DNA from: [Empedobacter] haloabium
GTDB taxonomy: Bacteria > Pseudomonadota > Gammaproteobacteria > Burkholderiales > Burkholderiaceae_D
Assembly (NCBI GenBank): GCA_008011715.2
Contig: CP136508.1
Coordinates: 2,480,001-2,544,000 of the forward strand
DNA length: 64,000 bases
Reading direction: 5' to 3'
The notes beneath the pieces were generated by a model. It saw only the letters and a list, made by a program, of their open reading frames with translations. It was not told where the DNA came from and made no database searches. Shown piece after piece: positions 57,056-64,000 of this stretch. The position numbers were made by a program, and so were the translations under genes. Numbering within the stretch: the stretch's first letter is position 1; each line of letters opens with the position of its first letter.

Positions 57056-59308
57056 TCAGACACGCAACCGGCTGCGCCGCTCCACCCCGGCCGGCAGCGC
57101 CTGGCGCTGCACGGCGACGGTGCGCGCATAGCGCTGCAGCGCATCGTCCAAGGTCGGCAGCAGGGCGCCGCGCTCGGTACCCAGCAACGCCGGGGCCGGG
57201 TTGCCGGGTGGGGTCTCGTCGCGCAGGCCGGCCGTGTCGACGTCCAGCAGCCCGGCCGTCATGCGCACCATCGAGCCGGCGTCCAGGCTGCCCTGATTGG
57301 TCAGGTGCCAGATGCCGCGCTCGCCGTCGATCGCCAGGTCCAGGCAGGTGTTGACGAGGTCCGGCAAGTAGGTCAGCGACAGCGGCCGTTCGCCATCGAG
57401 CGCGACGATGCGCCCCTCGCCCAATTCGCGCAGGCTGCGCGCCAGCAGGTGGCCTTCGTCCCATGGGCTGAAGAAGCCGCTGCTGCGCACGATCAGCGCG
57501 CCCGGGTGGGCCAGCAGCACGCGCTGCTCGGCCTGCGCCTTGTGGCGGCCGAAGGCGCTGCGCGGCGAGACCGGATCGCTTTCCCGGTAGGCGCGTTCCA
57601 GCTGGCCGTCGAATACCTCGGCGCTGGAGAACATCAGGTACTGGATCTCGTGCTTCAGCGCGGCCAATGCCAGCACCGTCGCCCCCAGGCAGTTCTCGCG
57701 GTAGCAGCGCGCCAGGGCGTCGTCGGCGGCATCGTCTTCGCCCACGCGCGGCGGCGAGCCGGCCGCGTTGACGATGGCCCACGGACGGTACCGGCGGATC
57801 GCGCGCTCGACGGCGGCCGGATCGGTCACGTCCATCTCGGCCCGGCTGGTGATGCGGAACGGGATGTTACGGGCCGCGCACAGCTGCGCGAACACGGCGC
57901 CCAGCGCGCCGCTGGCGCCGGCGATCAGGATCGGTTGCACGTGGCGCTGGGCGTCGTCCTTGGCCTGCTGGCGCTCCGCCAGCGAGGCCGGGATGCTGCT
58001 GGTCGCCACCGGCGGGCACAGGAAGCGGCCCGGCCGGTGCCACCAGCCGACGCCCTGCAGCACCGGGTGCCGTGGCGGCGCGCCCGTCGCGAGCGAGCGC
58101 ATCATTGTCGCGACGGCGGTTGGCCGCGGTGCCGGGCCGCGCACGTCGAACGGACCGGGTTCGTAATAGCCCTTGCAGGCCGTGACGAGACAGTTCCAGT
58201 CGTAGGAGCCGAGCAGAGCCCAGACCGTGACGGCGCGCATGTCGGCACCGGCTTCGCGCGCGGCTTGCGCGGCCTTCCAGACTTCCAGCAGCCAGCGCAG
58301 CTGGTCTTCCCGGTTGGCGTCGATATGGGCTTCAGTGATTGCCACCGGCCGGCGGTAGCGCTCCCATACCTCCATCAGCAACGGCCCGATGCCCGGCGTA
58401 GGGTTGGCCAGCACGCGCGCCGTCTCCATGTCGGCGTGGCGGATGCCGCGGTAGGTGTGGACGTGGCTGGCGGGGTAGCGTTCGACGCGGTGGTCCAGCC
58501 AGCGTTCGCTGGTGATGTAGTAGTTGACGCCGATGACGTCCGGTGGGCAGGGATGGTCGCGGAACCACAGCAGCTCTTCGGCCGTCGCGCCCGATTCCAG
58601 CAGGTAGTTCCACAACGCGTGCGATGGATCGACCATGCCGCACAACAGGTCCCACGACAGCCAGCGCCGTTCATTGAAGAACTCGACGATCTCGCCCATC
58701 TCCGGCGTGCCGTAGGTGCGCGACAGGTCGTCGGTCTGCACCAGCTTCGCTTGCGGATTGACGGCGCGGATGGCCTGCATCGACAGCACCACGGCACGGC
58801 ACTGGTTCAGCAGGGCGCGCACGAACGTGGCCTCGTCGCTGCCGTGCGGGTACCAGACGCCGGCCAGGCCGGAAAAGCGCGCGGTGGTCAGCGGCTCGTT
58901 GACGGGCGTGTAGCAGGTCAACCAGGGATAGCGCGCCGCGACAGCGCCGGCATATGCCGCCAGCTTGTCCGCGAAGTCCGGATCGACCAGGCTGGTGTGC
59001 TGCGGCCCGCTGCCGTGGTGGATCAGGCCCACGATCGGTTCCACGCCCAGTTCGCGCAGGCGCGGCAGGCGCGCGTCGGACCACGACCAGTCGGCATCCT
59101 CGATGGACTCCGGCGCCGTGCATTCCCACAGCACCGGATAGCGGATGGCGCTGATGCCCAGCGAGGCGAAGCGGTCGATGTCCTCCAGCCGTTCGCGGTG
59201 GCCGTTGCGCTCCATCTGGCTGAAGTACGTGTCGGTCACCCGGTTGATCGTGCATTCGAGGCCGCCCCACAGTTGCAGCGGATCGGCCATATTGTTCTGC
59301 TCTGTCAT
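57056..59308 (-). CDS. Glycoside hydrolase fused to an RfbD-like SDR reductase
   Basis: 750 residues from ATG 59308 with CAGGAG upstream. Residues about 15-395 are a TIM-barrel glycosidase resembling family 1: LECTINRVTDTYF, WLTCYTPVNEPLTTARFSG (acid/base Glu in NEP) and RPVAITEAHID (nucleophile Glu). Residues about 465-730 form an NAD(P)-dependent reductase like dTDP-4-dehydrorhamnose reductase: ILIAGASGALGAVFAQ, IVNAAG, FSSAEVFDG, SAFGRHKAQAEQ. The fusion joins a hydrolase with sugar-nucleotide chemistry, as seen in some proteobacterial proteins. A signal peptide is absent, so it is cytoplasmic. Substrate unknown. Confidence 0.85.
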   Translation of the reverse strand: MTEQNNMADPLQLWGGLECTINRVTDTYFSQMERNGHRERLEDIDRFASLGISAIRYPVLWECTAPESIEDADWSWSDARLPRLRELGVEPIVGLIHHGSGPQHTSLVDPDFADKLAAYAGAVAARYPWLTCYTPVNEPLTTARFSGLAGVWYPHGSDEATFVRALLNQCRAVVLSMQAIRAVNPQAKLVQTDDLSRTYGTPEMGEIVEFFNERRWLSWDLLCGMVDPSHALWNYLLESGATAEELLWFRDHPCPPDVIGVNYYITSERWLDHRVERYPASHVHTYRGIRHADMETARVLANPTPGIGPLLMEVWERYRRPVAITEAHIDANREDQLRWLLEVWKAAQAAREAGADMRAVTVWALLGSYDWNCLVTACKGYYEPGPFDVRGPAPRPTAVATMMRSLATGAPPRHPVLQGVGWWHRPGRFLCPPVATSSIPASLAERQQAKDDAQRHVQPILIAGASGALGAVFAQLCAARNIPFRITSRAEMDVTDPAAVERAIRRYRPWAIVNAAGSPPRVGEDDAADDALARCYRENCLGATVLALAALKHEIQYLMFSSAEVFDGQLERAYRESDPVSPRSAFGRHKAQAEQRVLLAHPGALIVRSSGFFSPWDEGHLLARSLRELGEGRIVALDGERPLSLTYLPDLVNTCLDLAIDGERGIWHLTNQGSLDAGSMVRMTAGLLDVDTAGLRDETPPGNPAPALLGTERGALLPTLDDALQRYARTVAVQRQALPAGVERRSRLRV

Positions 59309-59421
59309 GCGTAGCTCCTGAAGTGATTCCGGTTCAAGCTTAACGGCGTGACCCGCTGTGCCGTATCGGCCTGCGCCTACATCCATGTCGGACGGCTCGC
59401 CGTTGTCCTGGCAGGGATGTC

Positions 59422-59733
59422 CTATCCGGCCGCCCGGGCACCGATTGCCAGCCGCATGCGCCGGCGCCGGTCGCCCAGCACCCGGCGCAATTCGTCCACC
59501 GCGATGCCGCTGACGTCCTGGATGCGCAGCAGCAGCGAACCGCTCAGCGGCAGGCCGCGGTGGCGCAGGCGGGTCAGCAGCGGCGGGGCGATTTGCAGCG
59601 CCTTGGCGAGCGCTTTGTCGCTGTGCAGTTGCAGGCGCTGGCGCAGCAGGTCGAACAGGCGCGCGGGGTCGTAGGGCAGGGAACGGCTAACGGGAGGCAG
59701 GCGTGGCAGGGCAGGTGTCGAGGTTGCGGTCAT
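59422..59733 (-). CDS. Small XRE/Cro-like DNA-binding protein
   Basis: 103 residues from ATG 59733. Residues 25-65 (LFDLLRQRLQLHSDKALAKA, then LQIAPPLLTRLRHRGLPL) read as a helix-turn-helix in which the recognition helix is PPLLTRLRHRGLPL. The tail is strongly basic (RRVLGDRRRRMRLAIG). The same N-terminal pattern recurs in the partial gene at 63822. It is divergent from the receptor gene with its Fur-like box, so it could regulate that region. Family name not certain. Confidence 0.65.
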   Translation of the reverse strand: MTATSTPALPRLPPVSRSLPYDPARLFDLLRQRLQLHSDKALAKALQIAPPLLTRLRHRGLPLSGSLLLRIQDVSGIAVDELRRVLGDRRRRMRLAIGARAAG

Positions 59734-59865
59734 CGTTCTCGTGGCTAATTCGTCAAGGCCGAGAGTCTGCCACCGAAGAGCAGGGTGCGGTGTAGGACGA
59801 TGCCCCATGTGCCGGTCGGACCAAGCCTGATGGAACCAGATGCCCGTCGGGCAACTTTATGCGAT

Positions 59866-59884
59866 AATAAGAATGATTCGTATT
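59866..59884 (+). promoter_or_regulatory. Fur-like box upstream of the second receptor
   Basis: AATAAGAATGATTCGTATT is a 19-bp near-perfect palindrome centred on GAATGATTC (eight of nine arm positions match), close to the Fur consensus. It lies 57 bases before the receptor ATG. Confidence 0.85.
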
Positions 59885-59941
59885 ATTAGTTCGCGCGAGC
59901 GGCGCGTTCGCCAGCCACGAGCCAGCCTCAGAAAGCAAGCA

Positions 59942-62224
59942 ATGACTAGCCGTAATCCGTACATCAAGACCATCAAACATCCCGCCGCCCTGGCCATCGC
60001 CACCCTGGCGATGCCCCTGGCCCTGCATGCCCAGACCTCCGAGCAAGGCCTGCCGGAAGTGCGCGTCGAAGGCCGCGCCACCAGCGACTTCCAGGTCCGC
60101 ACGTCGGTCTCCGACAAGTTCACCGCGCCGCTGCTGGATACGCCCAAATCGGTGACCGTGATTCCGACCGCCGTGATCGCGCAGACCGGTGCCACGTCCC
60201 TGACCGACGCGCTGCGCACGGTGCCGGGGATCACGATCGGTGCCGGCGAAGGTGGCAATCCGGTCGGCGACAACCTGTTCATCCGCGGCTACAATGCCCA
60301 GACCGACACCTACGTCGACGGCATCCGCGACACTGGTTCGGCCTCGCGCGAGATCTTCGCGCTGGAGCAGGTGGAAGTGGTGAAGGGTCCAAATTCCGCA
60401 TACGGCGGCCGCTCGTCGGCGGGCGGCGGCGTCAACCTGGTCAGCAAGACCGCGAAGGCGGAAAACTTCAACAACGCCACCGTCGGCATCGGCAGCGCGC
60501 AATACCGCCGCGTGACCGCTGACCTGAACCGCACGATCGGCAACAATGCCGCCGTGCGTTTGAACGTGATGGGCCACGACGCCCACGTGGCCGGCCGCAA
60601 CGAGATTCACGGCGACCGCTGGGGCGTGGCGCCCACCGTCACGTTCGGCCTGACCGGCCCGACCCGCGTATCGATCGGCTATTACCACATGGAGTCGAGC
60701 GAGCTGCCCGACACCGGCATCCCGTTCAACAACCCGTTCAGCACGGGCGCGAACATGGCGAAGAATGGCAACGGCACCCCCATCGACGTGCCGCGCGACA
60801 GCTACTATGGCCTGCTCAACCGCGACTTCCGCGACACCCAGACCGATATCGGCACCATCGACGTCAAGCACGACCTGGGCAACGGCCTGACCCTGCGCAA
60901 CGTGAGCCGTTACGGCCGCAACAGCAACGACTACGTCTGGACCCAGCCTGACGACTCGAAGGGCAATACGGTGCTGTACGGCACCGTATGGCGCCGCGCC
61001 AACACGCGCGTGACGGAAACCGATTCGCTGGCCAATACGACGGCCTTGTCCGGCTCGCGCGTGTGGGCGGGCATGAAGCATACCTTTACCACCGGCATCG
61101 AGATCGGCCGCGAGGAAACCGATCGCAGCAGCTACCTGTTCGCCCCGGGCACCAACAATCCGCTGACGAAAACGTTCACCTGCCCGACCTTCGGCGCCCA
61201 GACGCTGTACAACTGCACCTCGCTGGTCAATCCGAACGCCAACGATCCGTGGGAGTACACGCGCACCGTTTCGCCGGCACGCACCAACGTCCACACCAAC
61301 ACGCGCTCGGCCTATGCGTTCGACACCGTCGAGCTGGCGCCGCAGTGGCTGCTGAACCTGGGCCTGCGTTGGGACGACTACCGCTCGAAGCTGGACGTGC
61401 CGCAGTACACGCTGGACGGCAAGACCACCAATGCGCAGCACGCGGAAGTGAAGAGCAGCTTCACCAACTACCAGGCCGGCCTGGTCTACAAGCCGTCCAC
61501 CAACAGCAGCGTGTATGTCTCGTACGGCACCTCGTCCACCCCGCCGGGCTACGACGGCGGCGACGGCTCGGACGGCCTGTCGGTCGCGGTGCAGAACCTG
61601 AAGCCGCAGGACAGCAAGAACTTCGAGCTGGGCACCAAGTGGGAAGTGCTGGCGCGCCGCCTGTCGCTGAGCGCCGCCCTGTTCAAGAGCGAGATGAACA
61701 ACGCCCGCGTGACGGCGCCGGACGGCACCAGCCAGAACGTCGGCAAGAAGAGCGTGGAAGGCATCGAGCTGGGTATCTCCGGCAACCTGACGCCCAACTG
61801 GATGGTGTTCGGCGGCTATACCTGGCTGGACGGCCGCCTGGACGACAACGGCTACGTCAACACGGCCGCCGCGGGCCAGCCGGCGCTCTACCAGCCGTCA
61901 CCGTACAACGGCAACGTGTTCCCGACCACGCCGAAGAACAGCGCGTCGCTGTGGACCTCGTACACGGTATTGCCCGGCCTGACGGTCGGCGGCGGCGTCA
62001 ACTATGTGTCGAAGGTCTACGCCAACGTCAACAACACCAAGTACGCACCCGGCTACACCCGCTTCGATGCGATGGCCAGCTACGAAGTCAACAAGAACGT
62101 CACGTTGCAGCTGAATGTGCAGAACCTGACGGACAAGCTGTACTTCGACAAGGTCAGCTCGCCGCACTACGCCGGCGTGGCCCCTGGCCGCACGGCGGTC
62201 GTCACCGCTTCCTTCGCGTTCTGA
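59942..62224 (+). CDS. TonB-dependent catecholate receptor, Fiu-like
   Basis: 760 residues from ATG 59942. Signal peptide of about 30 residues (ending ALHAQT), TonB box-like LPEVRVEGRA, and the plug shows FTAPLLDTPKSVTVIPTAVI, LRTVPGITIGAGEGGNP, NLFIRGYNAQTDTYVDGIRD and QVEVVKGPNSAYGGRSSAGG, a pattern of the Fiu/BfrD/FhuE-type branch. The barrel ends in AVVTASFAF. Fiu takes up monomeric catecholates, and this receptor would extend the substrate range alongside the one at 30943. It lies behind a Fur-like box, with a perfect terminator after it. Confidence 0.88.
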   Translation: MTSRNPYIKTIKHPAALAIATLAMPLALHAQTSEQGLPEVRVEGRATSDFQVRTSVSDKFTAPLLDTPKSVTVIPTAVIAQTGATSLTDALRTVPGITIGAGEGGNPVGDNLFIRGYNAQTDTYVDGIRDTGSASREIFALEQVEVVKGPNSAYGGRSSAGGGVNLVSKTAKAENFNNATVGIGSAQYRRVTADLNRTIGNNAAVRLNVMGHDAHVAGRNEIHGDRWGVAPTVTFGLTGPTRVSIGYYHMESSELPDTGIPFNNPFSTGANMAKNGNGTPIDVPRDSYYGLLNRDFRDTQTDIGTIDVKHDLGNGLTLRNVSRYGRNSNDYVWTQPDDSKGNTVLYGTVWRRANTRVTETDSLANTTALSGSRVWAGMKHTFTTGIEIGREETDRSSYLFAPGTNNPLTKTFTCPTFGAQTLYNCTSLVNPNANDPWEYTRTVSPARTNVHTNTRSAYAFDTVELAPQWLLNLGLRWDDYRSKLDVPQYTLDGKTTNAQHAEVKSSFTNYQAGLVYKPSTNSSVYVSYGTSSTPPGYDGGDGSDGLSVAVQNLKPQDSKNFELGTKWEVLARRLSLSAALFKSEMNNARVTAPDGTSQNVGKKSVEGIELGISGNLTPNWMVFGGYTWLDGRLDDNGYVNTAAAGQPALYQPSPYNGNVFPTTPKNSASLWTSYTVLPGLTVGGGVNYVSKVYANVNNTKYAPGYTRFDAMASYEVNKNVTLQLNVQNLTDKLYFDKVSSPHYAGVAPGRTAVVTASFAF

Positions 62225-62247
62225 GCGAATTATCAGCGTGAGTTCAG

Positions 62248-62273
62248 CGCCGCCTTCGGGCGGCGTTTTTTTT
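62248..62273 (+). terminator. Rho-independent terminator after the second receptor
   Basis: CGCCGCC-TTCG-GGCGGCG (stem of 7, UUCG loop) followed by eight T. It lies 24 bases past the stop. The insertion element begins directly after the T-tract. Confidence 0.95.
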
Positions 62274-62274
62274 G

Positions 62275-63400
62275 GGCGCTGTTCGCGTTAGCTGGTGGTT
62301 GCCCCTCGTTACGGAACTTTTTCAGCGCGTCGGTGTCATTGGCAGCCTGGACTGTACTTGCCCGGCGCCACGCCGATGCGCAGCCAGTCCGATGGGGTTG
62401 CTGGCGAGCCGGCATCGAGTACCCGGCACCAGCCGGTGTAGTTGGCCAGGTAGCGGCTGGCAACACCGTGGAACCGGCCCAGCCAGCCCTTGAAGCGGCT
62501 GTGCCAGCCGTTCACGTTTTGAATATGGATGGTACCGCGCGCCCTGATGTCCGCACGCACGTTGATGACCTCGTGGGTGAGACCCGCCTCGCGTGCGAAC
62601 GCCTGATAGGCCTTCGCCGCGTCGCTGATCAACAAGATGTCCGGCGCCAGCACCGGTAGTAGATGCGCTTGCAGTTGCGCGGCACTGACCGGCCCGCGCC
62701 CGGTTACGAAATCGTGCGTGACACGGCTGCGGTCACGCGCGACCAGAATGCAATCGAATTGCCTGCTCTGGCCGCGCCCGGAAGCCTTGCCGCCGCGCTT
62801 GCGGGCCGGCCGGGTCAGGTGGCGCGAGCCCTTCTGCGACTCGAGCAGGTAGGTCTCGTCCGCCTCGACGATGTTGGACAATGTCGGACGGCGTTCCCGC
62901 CGGACCCCGGCAATGAAGCGGTGGCGCCATCGGAAACTGGTCGATTGCGCTACCGCCACGCGCCTCGGCCGCAGCGCGTACCGTTGTCGATTCCAGCAGG
63001 CATGTGAGGTAGGCGAGCCACTTGTCGCGCAACCGGAGCCGGGCCAATGGCGTGCCGGTTAATGCGTTGAACGTGCGGCCGCACGCGGTACAGCGATAGC
63101 GTTGGAGGCCGTTGGCCGCGCCGCTGCGGTGACAACGAGCACATGTGCAGCGGGGACAAGGCGGCCTGCCGGCAGCGGCCTCGATCAATGAGAAACATTG
63201 ATCGCCCTGCATGGCCGTTGCCAGCACGGCTTGTAATGCGGCCATTTCTTCGAACGTCAGTTGGCGCTGGCGCAGCGCCTGCAACACCGCCTGGAAATCC
63301 GTCGTCCCCATTGCCGGCCTCCGATCCGCATGAGATATCTCAACAGGAGATCAGACAGGCCGGCGCGAGGCGAGTTCCACTACTTAACGCGAACAGCGCC
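62275..63400. mobile_element. IS1595/ISXO2-type insertion sequence
   Basis: Ends: GGCGCTGTTCGCGTTA at 62275-62290 and its exact inverse TAACGCGAACAGCGCC at 63385-63400, continuing imperfectly inward. The element is about 1.13 kb and holds one transposase gene on the minus strand. The left end abuts a terminator T-tract. No flanking target duplication could be recognised, so the original insertion site may have changed. Confidence 0.8.
62336..63311 (-). pseudogene. IS1595-family transposase, frameshifted
   Basis: The N-terminal part (from ATG 63311) carries zinc-ribbon cysteines (CPRC, CARC, YRCTACG) and FNALTGTPLARLRLRDKWLAY; the frame then departs, and the DDE part (EADETYLLESQKG; LISDAAKAYQAF; WHSRFKGWLGRFHGVAS) continues in another frame from about 62959. 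The break lies near 62955-62962, where the two frames overlap in the helix-turn-helix segment, and one base too many (or two too few) explains it. Both parts otherwise match the ISXO2-like branch. As read, the transposase would be inactive; a sequencing error would restore it. Confidence 0.8.
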
Positions 63401-63523
63401 TAGCGATTTGGGCACCATCAGTAACAACGGACACCCCGACGGCATGCATTCCGACAAAACATCGGCTTCGATGCCGATGCATTCAGCAATCGTGCCGGAG
63501 TTCAATAGAGTCGGAGACCAGAC

Positions 63524-63772
63524 ATGGACAAAGAAACGCTGATGGGCGCTGAGCCGCACTATACGCTGGGACTGCGGGAAGTCGAGATCGACGCCGTCCT
63601 GGATGCGTGCGACCTGGTCGGTCGCGTGCTGCAGTCGGCGCCGGGGAACAATGCCCGTGCCGCCGCGCGGCTGCTGGCCGAGGCGTCGCGCGCGGAACAC
63701 CGCGATGCGCCGCTGACCCGCTCCATCCTGGTCCAGGTGGCCCGTGCGCTGCAGCGCCGCGCGCTGCAGTAG
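63524..63772 (+). CDS. Small unrecognised protein
   Basis: 82 residues from ATG 63524; an alternative start is ATG 63542. Helical and Ala/Arg-rich (EIDAVLDACDLVGRVLQSAP, RAAARLLAEASRAEHRDAPL), with one cysteine and no membrane span. No motif was recognised. It is downstream of the IS element and just before the mini DNA-binding gene at 63822. Codon use is normal for the window. It is probably a real gene, but function is unknown. Confidence 0.5.
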   Translation: MDKETLMGAEPHYTLGLREVEIDAVLDACDLVGRVLQSAPGNNARAAARLLAEASRAEHRDAPLTRSILVQVARALQRRALQ

Positions 63773-63821
63773 GCCGCCTGCATATCATCTATATGGTGTG
63801 AAGACCGAAGGGGAGGAAGCG

Positions 63822-64000
63822 ATGGACTACGAAGCGAACGACGAATTGCCGCAAGGCGAACAGGTCGGGGAATACAGCCCCGGCAGACTGCTCGACACGC
63901 TCGCGGCCAAACTGAATGCCCGCAATGACGCCGCCCTGGCGCGCGCGATCGAGGTGGCGCCCGCCATCGTCAGCAAGATCCGGCACGGCCGCCTGCCCGT
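63822..64000 (+). CDS. XRE/Cro-like mini DNA-binding protein (cut by window end)
   Basis: Fifty-nine residues are visible from ATG 63822, preceded by AGGGGAGGAAGCG. LLDTLAAKLNARNDAALARA, then IEVAPAIVSKIRHGRLPV, parallels the protein at 59422 (LFDLLRQRLQLHSDKALAKA, then LQIAPPLLTRLRHRGLPL), so the two are related. The helix-turn-helix ends near the window edge. Its target is unknown. Confidence 0.6.
   Translation, partial: MDYEANDELPQGEQVGEYSPGRLLDTLAAKLNARNDAALARAIEVAPAIVSKIRHGRLP

Noticed and set aside
62955..62962. Programmed frameshift in the transposase.
   Set aside because: IS1595-type transposases are normally one frame, and no slippery heptamer is seen; a mutation or read error is more likely.
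62260..63415. Target-site duplication of the IS.
   Set aside because: The eight bases left (a T-run) and right (TAGCGATT) do not match.

Overview
The window is very GC-rich, densely coded Gram-negative DNA. TonB-dependent receptors, RND export, a Tat-dependent multicopper oxidase and Fur-like boxes point to a betaproteobacterium. Gene content and the style of the intergenic palindromes suggest Oxalobacteraceae (Massilia, Duganella or Pseudoduganella type); this is inference from reading, not a database match. No tRNA, rRNA or CRISPR array was seen. Apart from the repeats, no stretch over 300 bases lacks a gene.

Region 1 (1-18.2 kb) is the most unusual part. Two gene blocks surround a small detoxification island. 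The plus-strand block (2-9320) encodes the end of a class B penicillin-binding protein, three unrecognised proteins, a protein with two Lon-protease-like domains, an SPFH-like coiled-coil protein with a zinc ribbon at each end, and a Hanks-type kinase fused to a formylglycine-generating-enzyme (FGE)-like domain. The minus-strand block (18221-11271) encodes a second Hanks-type kinase, a SEDS (FtsW/RodA) glycosyltransferase with a large extra N-terminal domain, an FHA-like protein, a membrane SH3 protein and a zinc-ribbon FHA protein. Kinase + FHA + SEDS + PBP recalls the actinobacterial pknB/fhaA/rodA/pbpA locus, but the Lon-like, SPFH and FGE partners are not part of that locus. It is the best candidate here for an undescribed system: phosphorylation-controlled wall synthesis or envelope stress signalling. 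Between the blocks lie an SMR drug exporter, an OsmC-like protein and a pirin.

Region 2 (18.3-23.8 kb) holds the broken-off tip of an RHS protein with a probable immunity gene and a degenerate second copy of the RHS core, then a ClpP-like periplasmic protein, a glycine-zipper protein, a GNAT acetyltransferase, an M28 peptidase and a persulfide-dioxygenase-like hydrolase.

Region 3 (23.9-30.8 kb) is a copper operon (two His-rich exported proteins, TolC-like outer-membrane factor, multicopper oxidase), a CLC-F-type anion channel, a secreted pectate lyase and a small unknown gene.

Region 4 (30.9-54 kb) is a complete-looking catecholate siderophore locus behind a Fur-like box: receptor, isochorismate-to-2,3-dihydroxybenzoate enzymes with the aryl-AMP ligase (entC, entE, entB, entA), an RND pump, two small membrane proteins, a PepSY membrane protein, a Fes-like esterase, an MbtH protein, a dimodular EntF-like synthetase (C-A-PCP-C-A-PCP-TE) and an EntS-like exporter. 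Module 2 reads as serine-specific and module 1 has an acidic pocket, so a dihydroxybenzoyl-(amino acid)-serine product of the chrysobactin/vanchrobactin class is predicted. No phosphopantetheinyl transferase is present.

Region 5 (54-64 kb) holds a DUF72 protein, a membrane protein, an acyltransferase whose last codons come from a repeat, a glycosidase-reductase fusion, a second Fur-boxed catecholate receptor (Fiu-like), a frameshifted IS1595-type element, and two related mini DNA-binding proteins, one cut by the window end. Two families of long intergenic palindromes recur through the window.
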